Shown piece after piece: positions 53,210 to 62,233 of a stretch of 64,000 nt of DNA. Location: the NCBI RefSeq assembly GCF_047729875.1, contig NZ_CP159826.1:2604001-2668000 (forward strand), given 5' to 3'. The notes under the pieces are model-generated. The model did no database searches. It saw only the letters and a list, made by a program, of their open reading frames with translations, and was not told where the DNA came from. Every line of letters starts with the position of its first letter. The stretch's first letter is position 1. Source of the DNA: Marimicrobium sp913061115. GTDB lineage: Bacteria; Pseudomonadota; Gammaproteobacteria; Pseudomonadales; Halieaceae. A program made the translations under genes and the position numbers.

Positions 53210-54397
53210 ATGTCCAATGAAATCGCAATTCTGGGCGCCGGCATGCACCCTTGGGGCAAATGGGGTCACAACTTCGTGCAATACGGTGTGGCGGCCGCTC
53301 GCGAGGCGCTAGCAGATGCGGGAGTGCCATGGCAGGACGTCAAGTTTGTCTCTGGCGGCGCTACAATCCGCTGCGGCTATCCGGGCTTTGTGGCGGGCGC
53401 CACCTTCGCTCAGGCGCTGGGCTGGCAAGGGGCAGAGGTCAACACATCCTATGCAGCCTGCGCATCGGGATCTCAAGCGCTAGCGGCAGCACGCAACAAA
53501 ATTTTGTCAGGCGAGTGTGAAGTCGCCCTCGTTGTAGGCGCGGACACCACTCCAAAAGGATTCCTGGCACCCGCAGGCGGTTACCGACCCGAAGATCCTG
53601 ATTGGGTACGTTTCTACCTCGGCATCACCAATCCGACCTATTTTGCGCTCTATGCCCGACGCCGCATGGATCTCTACGGCGATACTCTGCAGGATTTTGC
53701 TGCGGTCAAGGTCAAGAACTCGTTAGTGGGCAGCAAAAATCCGCGGGCGCGCTATCGTAAATGCTTTACCGCCGAGGATGTCGCGGCCTCAGCCATGGTT
53801 GCTGACCCTCTGCGACTGATGGATATTTGCGCCACCAGCGACGGCGGCGCAGCCCTGATCGTGTCCAGCCTGGAATATGCACGCAAGATAGGCAAAGGGA
53901 ACGCGCCGCGCGTAGCGGCTATTTCTACGGTAACACCGACCTTTGCCAGCGGGGTATTAGAGATGCCCGACATCGCTACTGATTCCGCAGCGGCTGCAGG
54001 AGTCGAAGCGCATGCCTACCGTTCCACCATACCCCTCAAAGCTTACGAAGAAGCAGGTATCGGCCCCGAGGACATCAGTCTGGCTGAGGTCTACGACCTG
54101 TCCACCGCGTTGGAACTGGACTGGATTGAGGATTTACAATTGGCCCCACGAGGTGAGGCAGCAGCCCTGTTGCGCGCCGGTGACACTGCCCTTGGCGGAA
54201 AAATTCCGATTAACGTCTCCGGCGGCTTGGCCTGTTTCGGCGAGGCGGTGCCGGCTCAGGCCCTGTCCCAGATCTGTGAGCTGACTTGGCAGTTACGCGG
54301 GCAGGCGGGAGACAGGCAGGTTCAAGGCGCAAAAGTCGGCATTACCGCCAACCAAGGATTGTTTGGGCACGGCAGTTCGGTGATCGTCAAGAAATAG
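53210..54397 (+). CDS. Thiolase-superfamily lipid-transfer protein (Ltp2/SCP-x-like, probable aldolase)
   Basis: 395-aa thiolase-fold protein. C84 sits in AACASGSQA, but the GHP motif of real thiolases is replaced by GGLACFGEAVPA, so Claisen chemistry is unlikely. The segment AEVYDLSTALELDWIEDLQL carries the Tyr typical of Ltp2-type retro-aldolases that cleave steroid side-chain CoA esters. Pairing with DUF35 supports this role. Fold suggests a dimer bound to two DUF35 subunits. Alternative: a carrier-like thiolase of unknown chemistry. Confidence 0.85.
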   Translation: MSNEIAILGAGMHPWGKWGHNFVQYGVAAAREALADAGVPWQDVKFVSGGATIRCGYPGFVAGATFAQALGWQGAEVNTSYAACASGSQALAAARNKILSGECEVALVVGADTTPKGFLAPAGGYRPEDPDWVRFYLGITNPTYFALYARRRMDLYGDTLQDFAAVKVKNSLVGSKNPRARYRKCFTAEDVAASAMVADPLRLMDICATSDGGAALIVSSLEYARKIGKGNAPRVAAISTVTPTFASGVLEMPDIATDSAAAAGVEAHAYRSTIPLKAYEEAGIGPEDISLAEVYDLSTALELDWIEDLQLAPRGEAAALLRAGDTALGGKIPINVSGGLACFGEAVPAQALSQICELTWQLRGQAGDRQVQGAKVGITANQGLFGHGSSVIVKK

Positions 54398-54414
54398 CGC
54401 ATTGGCTCAATGAG

Positions 54415-54822
54415 TCAGGGGTCGCGCACAGAGGCTTGCTTGAGAAACTCAATCAAATCGGCTCGCTTCTGCGGGTCCGGTACACCTGCACTCATCATTG
54501 AGGAACCCGGAAACATCGCCATAGGGTTTTCTAACCACGCAAACATCAGTTCTGGCGTCCACACAAACTGGGCCGTCTGAAACACCTCCGAGTAATAGTT
54601 AAAACCCTCCTGCTTGCCAGCAACTTTACCAAATATTCTATGCAGGCTTGGACCGTTATTGTGGCCCATGATCGCTTCAGCATAATGGCAGGTGCGGCAG
54701 GAGCCAAACTCAAGCCTGCCCCTGTCAGCATCGCCGGCAAGCCGCAGTTCCTGTGCCGCAGCCTGAGTCGATAACATCATCAGACCATAAGAGAACAAAA
54801 CCACAGCGCATAAGTGATTCAC
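54415..54822 (-). CDS. Periplasmic class I cytochrome c
   Basis: 135-aa exported monoheme cytochrome: signal peptide about 1-24 (ending TQAAAQ), heme motif CRTCH (C42, C45, H46), NNGPSLHRIFGK as in mitochondrial-type cytochromes, axial Met in SSMMSAGV and C-terminal helix RADLIEFLKQA. It overlaps the upstream flavoprotein gene by 4 bases (ATGA), so it is very probably that enzyme's electron acceptor. Confidence 0.9.
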   Translation of the reverse strand: MNHLCAVVLFSYGLMMLSTQAAAQELRLAGDADRGRLEFGSCRTCHYAEAIMGHNNGPSLHRIFGKVAGKQEGFNYYSEVFQTAQFVWTPELMFAWLENPMAMFPGSSMMSAGVPDPQKRADLIEFLKQASVRDP

Positions 54823-56357
54823 GACAAACCTCCGTCTAGGGCGGCGACTGCTCGACCTGCCCTGCGTCCAAAAAAAGTGCAGTCACCTACCGACAGCCCG
54901 CTGGCAATATAAGGCGCAGTCGGTATACCCGCTGTATTGCGTCCAGCCGCATATAGACCGGGAATAATGTCTCCAAAACTACTCAGAACTTGCCCATCAA
55001 GGTTCGTATGCAAACCACCAAAAGTGTGTGCTGGGAAAAAAGCGTCCGCCACCGACAGGTCCCACGCTTTATAGGGCGCACCTTGCAGCGGCCGCAGGTA
55101 AGTCTTACTTTTTCGAAACATGGGATCGTCCCCATTGATCGCATGTTGGTTGTAGTAATTAACCGTCTGTTGCAACGCACCTAAAGGAAAGCCCAACTGC
55201 GCGGCGATAACGTCAATGCTGGAGCCTTCTGCGACCGGTAAAAAATTGTCCTGATGAAAGTTATACCCACTGCGCTGATCAGTAATGAGCCAGGCCTGCC
55301 CCTTTTGATGGTAAGTAATAGCGTCGCCCAACACGCCATGGTAAGACTCCTCAGAGATAAACCGCTGCCCCGAGGCATTCACCACGATACCTGACAAGAC
55401 ATTTTCCGGCGGGTATATCGGAGCGATTGCAAACCCCTCGTGCATACGTAATGCTGCGGCACCAACCGCAATGCCCATATTGATGCCATCGCCCTGATCA
55501 TCTACGTTTCCCCAAGGCACAGAACACTCATAGAGCTTTGGTGCGTAAAGCTTAAGCATCTCCCGATTGTGAATGAATCCGCCACAGGCAAGCACCACAC
55601 CACGCTTGGCCTGTATAGCAAGCGACTCACCTGCAACAGTGACGATAACGCCGGCGATCCGGCCGTCGCTCTCGATCACAAGCCGGTCAGCAGAAACGCT
55701 AGCGTGCAGGCTCACACCCAATGTTACTGCACGGGACAATAGAGCCTCCATCAGGCGCCGACCGCCATTCATGCCCTCAACTCCTGGCACATGGCCTCGC
55801 AGCGCTGGCTTTGCTAATTCCCGCGCTGGCCATGCCTGCTCAGTGCCAGAAAAATACAACGATTCATCACCCATGGGGAGACCCTTCGCAAGCGTCAACT
55901 TCTGGGAATAAGGAATACCCTGCGCTACCAGCCAATCAAAATGGGCAGGGCTCTCCTCGCAGTACAAAGCAATCTTATCCAGCGGGGGATTAGCGTCACC
56001 CGCTAAAGCAAGAAAACGGTACATTTCTTCAACACTGTCTTCAACCTTGAGCGCTTTTTGTAAAGCTGTACCACCGCCCGCATAGACTACACCGCCGGAC
56101 ATCGCAGACGAGCCGCCAAATTGCGACAGGGATTCAATGAGCATCACCTCGGCTCCCGCCTGACGGGCCTCAATAGCGGCACAAACACCCGCTGAACCCG
56201 ACCCAATGACCAATGCGTCGATACTCATGTCCCATGTTTTCACAGCCGAACGCGGCAACGCAGCAGACCCCGCTGCGACGGTGGCGGCGGCAGTAGCAGC
56301 AAGCCCGGTTAACAAGCTGCGTCGGCTTAGCCCTGCATTGACAGGTCGCTTAGTCAT
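54819..56357 (-). CDS. Tat-exported FAD dehydrogenase, 3-ketosteroid-delta1-dehydrogenase/fumarate reductase-like
   Basis: 512-aa flavoprotein with a twin-arginine leader (LSRRSLLTGLAA, about 10-40). FAD motif VIGSGSAGVCAAIEA near residue 48, GGSSAMSGG, the cap domain in the middle, and the C-terminal FAD segment PGLYAAGRNTAG. The tail PYIASGLSVGD keeps a Tyr-x3-Gly spacing as in the active site of KstD. It lacks heme motifs itself; the coupled cytochrome c follows. Likely a periplasmic dehydrogenase of a 3-oxosteroid or similar alkene; fumarate- or urocanate-type reductase remains possible. Confidence 0.8.
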   Translation of the reverse strand: MTKRPVNAGLSRRSLLTGLAATAAATVAAGSAALPRSAVKTWDMSIDALVIGSGSAGVCAAIEARQAGAEVMLIESLSQFGGSSAMSGGVVYAGGGTALQKALKVEDSVEEMYRFLALAGDANPPLDKIALYCEESPAHFDWLVAQGIPYSQKLTLAKGLPMGDESLYFSGTEQAWPARELAKPALRGHVPGVEGMNGGRRLMEALLSRAVTLGVSLHASVSADRLVIESDGRIAGVIVTVAGESLAIQAKRGVVLACGGFIHNREMLKLYAPKLYECSVPWGNVDDQGDGINMGIAVGAAALRMHEGFAIAPIYPPENVLSGIVVNASGQRFISEESYHGVLGDAITYHQKGQAWLITDQRSGYNFHQDNFLPVAEGSSIDVIAAQLGFPLGALQQTVNYYNQHAINGDDPMFRKSKTYLRPLQGAPYKAWDLSVADAFFPAHTFGGLHTNLDGQVLSSFGDIIPGLYAAGRNTAGIPTAPYIASGLSVGDCTFFGRRAGRAVAALDGGLS

Positions 56358-56378
56358 GTCCTTTTCCTCCAGTCGGCC

Positions 56379-57071
56379 TTAGGGTTGTCGAATATATTCC
56401 AGCTGATCGTTGATCATATAAAGGCGGTGGCGCTCACCTTTTACGTCAAGGTTAGAGTCGCTATAACCAGCATCGCCTGCGTATAAAAAACAGATGCCAC
56501 CTTCAACAAAAGCAATGCGCGGCGCATAGATGATGGCATCACGTTCAGCAACTCTGCGCTGCGCCTCTGCGCAAGTTTGACAGTCGGCAATGTCAGAAAG
56601 GCTCACATAACTCGGCGGCATCAAGCGCAGCGGATGTTCCAAATCTTGCGACTCTGCCAAAGCCGCACTAGGCTCGGCCCAACGGTGACGGGCGATCTCA
56701 CCGCCATCGACCTGGACTTCCTGCTCGTCGTCTAATATCGTCAGGAAAAACCAGGTCGCAAAACGTTTTTTCGCGCCTTCGGGCGTCGTCCAGTGTGACA
56801 GGTACACCAACTGATCCGCGGTGACACTCAGACCCGCCTCTTCCCTAGTCTCACGAATGGCAGCGTTTAACGCCGCCTGATACTCGTTTCTGTCGCCGGG
56901 ATAATCGGCTTCGTCCACCTTGCCTCCCGGAAATACCCACATTCCACCCATGTGCTGCACCGCTTTGTTACGCTGCACCAATAGCACTTCGATACCCTCC
57001 TCACAATCTCGCATCAGAACCACTGTGGCGGCAGGATAGACTGGCTCTATAAGATTACTTGTTTCCAGCAC
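56379..57071 (-). CDS. Nudix hydrolase (NUDT7/NUDT19-like)
   Basis: 230-aa Nudix enzyme. The box starts GGKVDEAD, then has an insertion before AIRETREEAGL, the layout seen in NUDT19-type CoA diphosphatases; MGGMWVFPGG precedes. It may hydrolyse CoA or acyl-CoA to recycle the cofactor, in keeping with the catabolic neighbours. GTG start at 57071 with AGGAGA upstream. Twenty-one bases before the flavoprotein gene, same strand. Confidence 0.85.
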   Translation of the reverse strand: MLETSNLIEPVYPAATVVLMRDCEEGIEVLLVQRNKAVQHMGGMWVFPGGKVDEADYPGDRNEYQAALNAAIRETREEAGLSVTADQLVYLSHWTTPEGAKKRFATWFFLTILDDEQEVQVDGGEIARHRWAEPSAALAESQDLEHPLRLMPPSYVSLSDIADCQTCAEAQRRVAERDAIIYAPRIAFVEGGICFLYAGDAGYSDSNLDVKGERHRLYMINDQLEYIRQP

Positions 57072-57136
57072 TGATAGTGTCTCCTGTGAAAAAGTCTGCG
57101 GTCAGTGACGGCCTTAACAAACACCGTGGCTCCAGC

Positions 57137-57592
57137 TCAAGGGAAAAATCGACTGATTGTGTCGAGTACACATGCGGGGCGTTCGCCGCTCTCGATCTCA
57201 ATTGTCATACGCACAACAACCTGCACACTCCCCTTTACCTCTTCGGCACTAATGATTTCGCCCCCACCCCGTAGCCGACTATCCACCGGGACCGCGGCAG
57301 GGAAGCGTACTTTTTCGCAGCCGTAGTTAACCCCCATGGACGTATTGTCTACCTGCATGATCTGTGGCAAAAAAAGATTCGCCATAGACAGCGTAAGATA
57401 GCCGTGTGCGATAGTCTTACCGAAAGGACCCTGCGCCGCTTTTTCAGGATCAACGTGGATCCACTGATGGTCTCCGGTAGCATCGGCAAACTGATCGATA
57501 CGCTGCTGAGTGATTGTTTCCCAGTCGCTAAAACCTAGATGCTGTCCAACTGCAGCCAACAAAGCAGCCGGATTGTGAAACACTGTTGTCAT
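57137..57592 (-). CDS. MaoC family dehydratase (R-specific enoyl-CoA hydratase)
   Basis: 151-aa single hot-dog hydratase. Catalytic Asp and His are in FADATGDHQWIHVDP, followed by FGKTIAHGYLTLSM. Length fits the PhaJ/NodN-like single-domain type that hydrates trans-enoyl-CoA to (R)-3-hydroxyacyl-CoA. It starts a run MaoC-Nudix-flavoprotein-cytochrome on the minus strand with small gaps, probably one operon. Confidence 0.9.
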   Translation of the reverse strand: MTTVFHNPAALLAAVGQHLGFSDWETITQQRIDQFADATGDHQWIHVDPEKAAQGPFGKTIAHGYLTLSMANLFLPQIMQVDNTSMGVNYGCEKVRFPAAVPVDSRLRGGGEIISAEEVKGSVQVVVRMTIEIESGERPACVLDTISRFFP

Positions 57593-57681
57593 GATGCGCT
57601 TTCCCTATCGTCGAAGTCATAGGCACTATACCACCCACCAGCACTACTATGCCCGTGTCGGGGTAGATCTGCTTAAACCGT

Positions 57682-57711
57682 TTAATTACAAGTATTTCAC
57701 ACTCATAAATA
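57682..57711 (+). promoter_or_regulatory. Possible sigma-70 promoter for the RND operon
   Basis: TTAATT (57682-57687), an 18-base spacer and TAAATA (57706-57711), about 97 bases upstream of the adaptor GTG. Both boxes match only partly, so this is a candidate only. Confidence 0.25.
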
Positions 57712-57807
57712 CCCGAAATATGGTTAAATGGTCGCCTATTTCATGCAACGTCCGTACCAGCGCGTTTTAGCGCCCTCTGTCAACGGACTCTAATTGGTAG
57801 CTACAAA

Positions 57808-59085
57808 GTGGTCTCCAGAAACAAACAAGTCTTTTTTTCGATTGTCATGCTGGCGGGTTCCGTCGTGATCACAACGATACTTTATCTGAACCGACCCGCA
57901 ACGATTATTGAGGAGCCTGTCAGAACGATTGTTACAGTTGACGTGACAGAAGTTGTGAAGCAGAACCTGCGTATTCCGATTCAGGCTCAGGGCACTGTTA
58001 CGCCACTGCAGGAGACATCGGTTATGTCAGAGGTTAACGGACGTATTATCGAGGTTTCTCCCTCTTTTATCGTTGGCGGGTTCGTCTCCAAAGATGATGT
58101 TTTGTTGCGGATTGACCCACGAAATTACGAAACTAGCCTGTTGCGCGCCGAAGCGTCGGTCAAATCTGCACAGAGCAACCTAGCGCAAGAAACAGGCCGC
58201 GCAAAAGTGGCAGAGCAGGAATGGAAGAAAACACCAAGGGGTAAGCAACGCACTCAAGCATCAAAAGATCTCTACCTGCGCAAACCGCAGCTGGACCAAG
58301 CCCTTGCACAGATGCTGGCCGCACAGGCCGATCTCAACACCGCCAGAGATAATCTGGAGCGCACCAGTATCAGCGCGCCGTATGATGCATTGATTCGAAC
58401 AAAACACAGCGAGCTGGGTCAGTTTGTCGCCGCAGGGACTCCGCTAGTAGACATCTTCTCAGTTGAATATGCCCAGGTACGCCTACCAATACCGCAAAAC
58501 AAATTGGAGTATCTAGAATTGCCTGAACTTGGCACCATGCAAAATGGCTCGCCAGTCGACTTGTATACTGAGGTGGGTGGCCAAGTAAAACACTGGAACG
58601 CCTACCTGCACCACACTGAAGGCGTTTTCGATGCGCGTTCGCGCGTACTTTTTAGTGTTGCGCGCATCGAAGATCCTTACGGCCTTCAATATCCACACGC
58701 AGACCCACTGCGGATCGGCACGTTTGTCAATGCCCGCATCAAGGGCAAAGAACTAGTCGATATCGTCCGACTACCCCGCTACATTATCCGTGCAGGTAAT
58801 AACGTGTGGGTCATCGATGAGACTGGGCTCCTGCGAACTCGCAGCGTGACATTGCTGCGCACCGGAGGTGACTTTGTTTATGTCAGCGCCGGCCTGAACG
58901 ATGGGGAACTGGTCTCACTGACAACGCTGGACAACTCATTCGAAGGTGCCCAAGTTCGCATAGAGTCACAAATACCGAGCAACATGGTGGACCAAGCAGG
59001 CAGACCCGAAGAACAGCCGGAGTCAGAAATCATCGAGGCCACTGCTGCCGCTGAGCTTCTAACCAACGACAGCTACGGCAACTAA
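57808..59085 (+). CDS. RND efflux periplasmic adaptor (membrane fusion protein)
   Basis: 425-aa adaptor: one N-terminal helix (about 8-28), lipoyl half-motif AQGTVTPLQETSVMSEVNGR, a short coiled coil (about 105-175), beta-barrel and membrane-proximal domains. The C-terminal ~30 residues are acidic and unstructured. GTG start at 57808 with only a weak ribosome site. Its stop codon shares one base with the permease ATG (TAATG). No outer-membrane channel gene follows. Confidence 0.9.
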   Translation: MVSRNKQVFFSIVMLAGSVVITTILYLNRPATIIEEPVRTIVTVDVTEVVKQNLRIPIQAQGTVTPLQETSVMSEVNGRIIEVSPSFIVGGFVSKDDVLLRIDPRNYETSLLRAEASVKSAQSNLAQETGRAKVAEQEWKKTPRGKQRTQASKDLYLRKPQLDQALAQMLAAQADLNTARDNLERTSISAPYDALIRTKHSELGQFVAAGTPLVDIFSVEYAQVRLPIPQNKLEYLELPELGTMQNGSPVDLYTEVGGQVKHWNAYLHHTEGVFDARSRVLFSVARIEDPYGLQYPHADPLRIGTFVNARIKGKELVDIVRLPRYIIRAGNNVWVIDETGLLRTRSVTLLRTGGDFVYVSAGLNDGELVSLTTLDNSFEGAQVRIESQIPSNMVDQAGRPEEQPESEIIEATAAAELLTNDSYGN

Positions 59086-62000
59086 TGTCTCAGCAGCCTA
59101 AAAAAGGGGTCATCGCCTGGTTCGCACAAAACCCGGTGGCAGCGAATCTCCTTATGTTGATCATCATGACCGTAGGTCTAGGGTCGGCTTTTAACATCCA
59201 GCGCGCGATGTTCCCCGCATTCGATATTGAAGTCATTTTTATCTCCGTAGCCTATCCCGGTTCGGCGCCGGAAGAAGTCGAGCAGGGTGTTGTCCTTAAA
59301 ATCGAAGAAGCGATTAACGACATCGATGGTATAAAGCGCGTGGAGTCAGACTCGTTCGAGTCTAGTGCCTTTATGATGATTGAGCCGCAAGAGGGCATCG
59401 ACCTAGCCAAGTTAATGGCCGACATCCAGAGCAAGGTCGACGGAATACAACACTTTCCAGAGCAAGCGGAAAAACCTGTCATCAGCCAGCCTGAGCTTCT
59501 ATTCCCAGCGCTCACTCTGCAACTGTCGGGCAATATTAATGAACGCGGAATGAAGGCTCTTGCTGATCAAATCCGACGTGAGTTATTAACCTACCCCGCG
59601 ATCTCTGCTGCCAGTGTGGTCGGCGCTCGGGACTATGAAATCGGCATCGAAGTTTCCGAACAACTGCTGCGCGAATACCATCTCAGTCTGGGGGACATTG
59701 CCAACATTATCGCTGCCTCGTCGCTGGACCTGCCTGCGGGTTCGGTGCGAACTGATAATGGCGAAATCATGTTGCGAACTATGGGCCAAGCCTACGTGCA
59801 ACAGGATTTTGAAAGTATCGTTGTAAAAACCTGGCCAGACGGTACTCGTCTGATGCTAGGAGACATAGCTACCGTTGACGATGGTTTCGTAGACTCCGCA
59901 GGTTTTGCTGCGTTCGATGGCACTTATTCATTGGGCGTTAACGCTTTCTCCATGGGCACACAGGACATTATCGAAACGGCCGATGCCGTAAAGGCCTATG
60001 CGGCACAAAAAGCCAGTGATCTGCCTGACGGGGTAAAGCTTGATATCTGGTATGACACGACCTATTACCTCAAAGGTCGGCTGGGCATGATGGTGAAAAA
60101 TTTGGCAATGGGTGCGCTACTCGTGTTTATCATTCTCGCCCTGTTTTTGGAAATAAAGTTAGCATTCTGGGTCATGCTGGGGATACCCGTGTGCTTTCTC
60201 GGTGCCATGGCATTGATTAACACCACCTTTATCGGTCAATCACTCAATATGGTCAGCATATTTGGCTTCATACTGGTGCTGGGCATCGTGGTCGATGATG
60301 CCATTATTATGGGTGAAAGTGCTTACACAGAGACGGAAGAGTTCGGCCACAGCGTCACAAACGTCATCAATGGCGTCTATCGCGTATCTACCCCTGCTAC
60401 ATTTGGCGTCTTAACGACCATCATGGCTTTTATACCCGCGTTGTTTATAGATGGGGTGTTTGGGGCCTTTCCCGCCGCCTGTGGTTGGGTTGTCATTATG
60501 TGCTTGTGCTTTTCACTGGTCGAATCAAAGTGGATTCTGCCGGCTCATCTGGCGCACTCTAAGCCCACCACTAATCCTATCCTATTGAAGATTGACCATG
60601 TCCAAGAGGCTGTGAACAGGCATTTAACTCGTTTTGTACAACGGCGCTATAAACCTTTCATGCTGCGTTGCGTCGACAACCGCTATATGACATTGGCCTT
60701 TTTTCTAATGCTGCTGGTGTTATCCGCGGGATTGCTAGCAGGTGGCTCCGTGCGCACTGTATTAGCACCTGACACTCCGGGAGAATTCTTACAGGTCGAA
60801 TTACGGATGTCCCCAGGCGCTCCTGAGGAGCAAACACTACAAGCGGTCACTCAAATCGCCGATGCCTTTACAACAATAGAAGAGCAATACCGGCGCGATA
60901 GTGCTACTGATGAGCGTTTACTCGAACACATGGCCACCTATGGTTTCGAGCGCATTAACGGCCGCATTGATGTTGAGTTGACTAAAGAAGATCAGCGAAC
61001 CATCTCAACCCGTGAAATCGAAGAACTCTGGCGCTCAGAAGTCGGGAAAATACACGGCGCAGAAGTGTTCTCTATCACCAGTGCAGAGGGCCCCAGCTTT
61101 GGTCCGTCCATTGCGTTCGACCTGATGCATAACAACTTTGATACGCTGCAAAAGGCGTCCGATGATTTTGAAGAAGCGTTGAGGCTCTACACTGGATTGT
61201 ACGATATCCGTAACGGCGTTAGTGATACGTCTGATGAGTTTCATCTCGATATTTTGCCTGAGGCAGAGGCTCTGGGTATTACTCGCTTTGACCTAGGGAC
61301 GCAGGTACGACACGCGTTTTATGGCGCGGAGGCCCAGCGCGTGCAACGCGGTATCGATGAGATCAAGGTGATGGTGCGTTATCCTAAAACAGATCGTGAA
61401 AACGTCAGTAGTTTGAGCAATATGTTCATCCGAACACCTACAGGGGATGAGGTGCCTTTCGACACGGTAGCTGACCTGCAGGTCAAACAGGGCTTAGTCA
61501 AAGCCACACGTATCAACTACCAGCGAGCTGCGGAGCTAACCGCAGAGGTCAATAAGCGTATCGTCGAGCCGGACAAAATCATCAAGGATATCGAAAAAAA
61601 TCTGATACCTGCCCTGCAGAAAAAATATCCAGGGCTAAGCTACAACATCTCGGGTGCTGCCGACGAAGAGGCTAAAATGGCCGCGAGTATGATCGTAGGC
61701 TTTTCTTTAGCGCTGTTCGGTATTTATGCGCTACTGGCGATTCCCACCAAGTCTTACTTGCAGCCTTTAATTATCATGGGTGTTATACCCTTCGGCATGA
61801 TTGGTGCGATCTTTGGCCATTGGGTAATGGGGTATCCGATGAGCATGATGTCGCTCATGGGTGTGATTGCGCTAAGTGGCGTGGTCGTCAACGACAGCCT
61901 CATACTAGTGGACTTCGTCAACAAGGCCGTCGCAAACGGCGCTGAGCGCTATGCCGCAGTGGTAGAGGCAGGGGCGAGACGTTTTCGGGCTATCCTGCTA

Positions 62001-62219
62001 ACCTCGCTGACAACCTTTTTTGGTCTTTTACCCATGCTAACCGAGCGCACAACGCAGGCAGAGGCAATGGTGCCCATGGCCATATCCTTAGCCTATGGCA
62101 TTGTGTTTGCCACGGTGATTACGCTGCTACTAATACCTTGCCTTTATATGATTCTGGAAGACCTCGCCGGTTGGCGAGCCAGCAAAAATATCGCGCATGA
62201 GGCGCTGACTCAGTCCTGA
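59085..62219 (+). CDS. RND efflux permease
   Basis: 1044-aa trimeric pump of the AcrB/MMPL superfamily with 12 helices and two large periplasmic loops. Features: NPVAANLLMLIIMTVGLGS as first helix, SVAYPGSAPEEVEQGV, and the proton-relay helix with GIVVDDAIIMGES. The second half repeats with VVVNDSLILVDFVN. Full length and intact. Substrate is not predictable; the clade is distant from the classic multidrug AcrB group, and lipids or catabolic intermediates are possible. Confidence 0.93.
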   Translation: MSQQPKKGVIAWFAQNPVAANLLMLIIMTVGLGSAFNIQRAMFPAFDIEVIFISVAYPGSAPEEVEQGVVLKIEEAINDIDGIKRVESDSFESSAFMMIEPQEGIDLAKLMADIQSKVDGIQHFPEQAEKPVISQPELLFPALTLQLSGNINERGMKALADQIRRELLTYPAISAASVVGARDYEIGIEVSEQLLREYHLSLGDIANIIAASSLDLPAGSVRTDNGEIMLRTMGQAYVQQDFESIVVKTWPDGTRLMLGDIATVDDGFVDSAGFAAFDGTYSLGVNAFSMGTQDIIETADAVKAYAAQKASDLPDGVKLDIWYDTTYYLKGRLGMMVKNLAMGALLVFIILALFLEIKLAFWVMLGIPVCFLGAMALINTTFIGQSLNMVSIFGFILVLGIVVDDAIIMGESAYTETEEFGHSVTNVINGVYRVSTPATFGVLTTIMAFIPALFIDGVFGAFPAACGWVVIMCLCFSLVESKWILPAHLAHSKPTTNPILLKIDHVQEAVNRHLTRFVQRRYKPFMLRCVDNRYMTLAFFLMLLVLSAGLLAGGSVRTVLAPDTPGEFLQVELRMSPGAPEEQTLQAVTQIADAFTTIEEQYRRDSATDERLLEHMATYGFERINGRIDVELTKEDQRTISTREIEELWRSEVGKIHGAEVFSITSAEGPSFGPSIAFDLMHNNFDTLQKASDDFEEALRLYTGLYDIRNGVSDTSDEFHLDILPEAEALGITRFDLGTQVRHAFYGAEAQRVQRGIDEIKVMVRYPKTDRENVSSLSNMFIRTPTGDEVPFDTVADLQVKQGLVKATRINYQRAAELTAEVNKRIVEPDKIIKDIEKNLIPALQKKYPGLSYNISGAADEEAKMAASMIVGFSLALFGIYALLAIPTKSYLQPLIIMGVIPFGMIGAIFGHWVMGYPMSMMSLMGVIALSGVVVNDSLILVDFVNKAVANGAERYAAVVEAGARRFRAILLTSLTTFFGLLPMLTERTTQAEAMVPMAISLAYGIVFATVITLLLIPCLYMILEDLAGWRASKNIAHEALTQS

Positions 62220-62233
62220 CAGATATCACTGTG

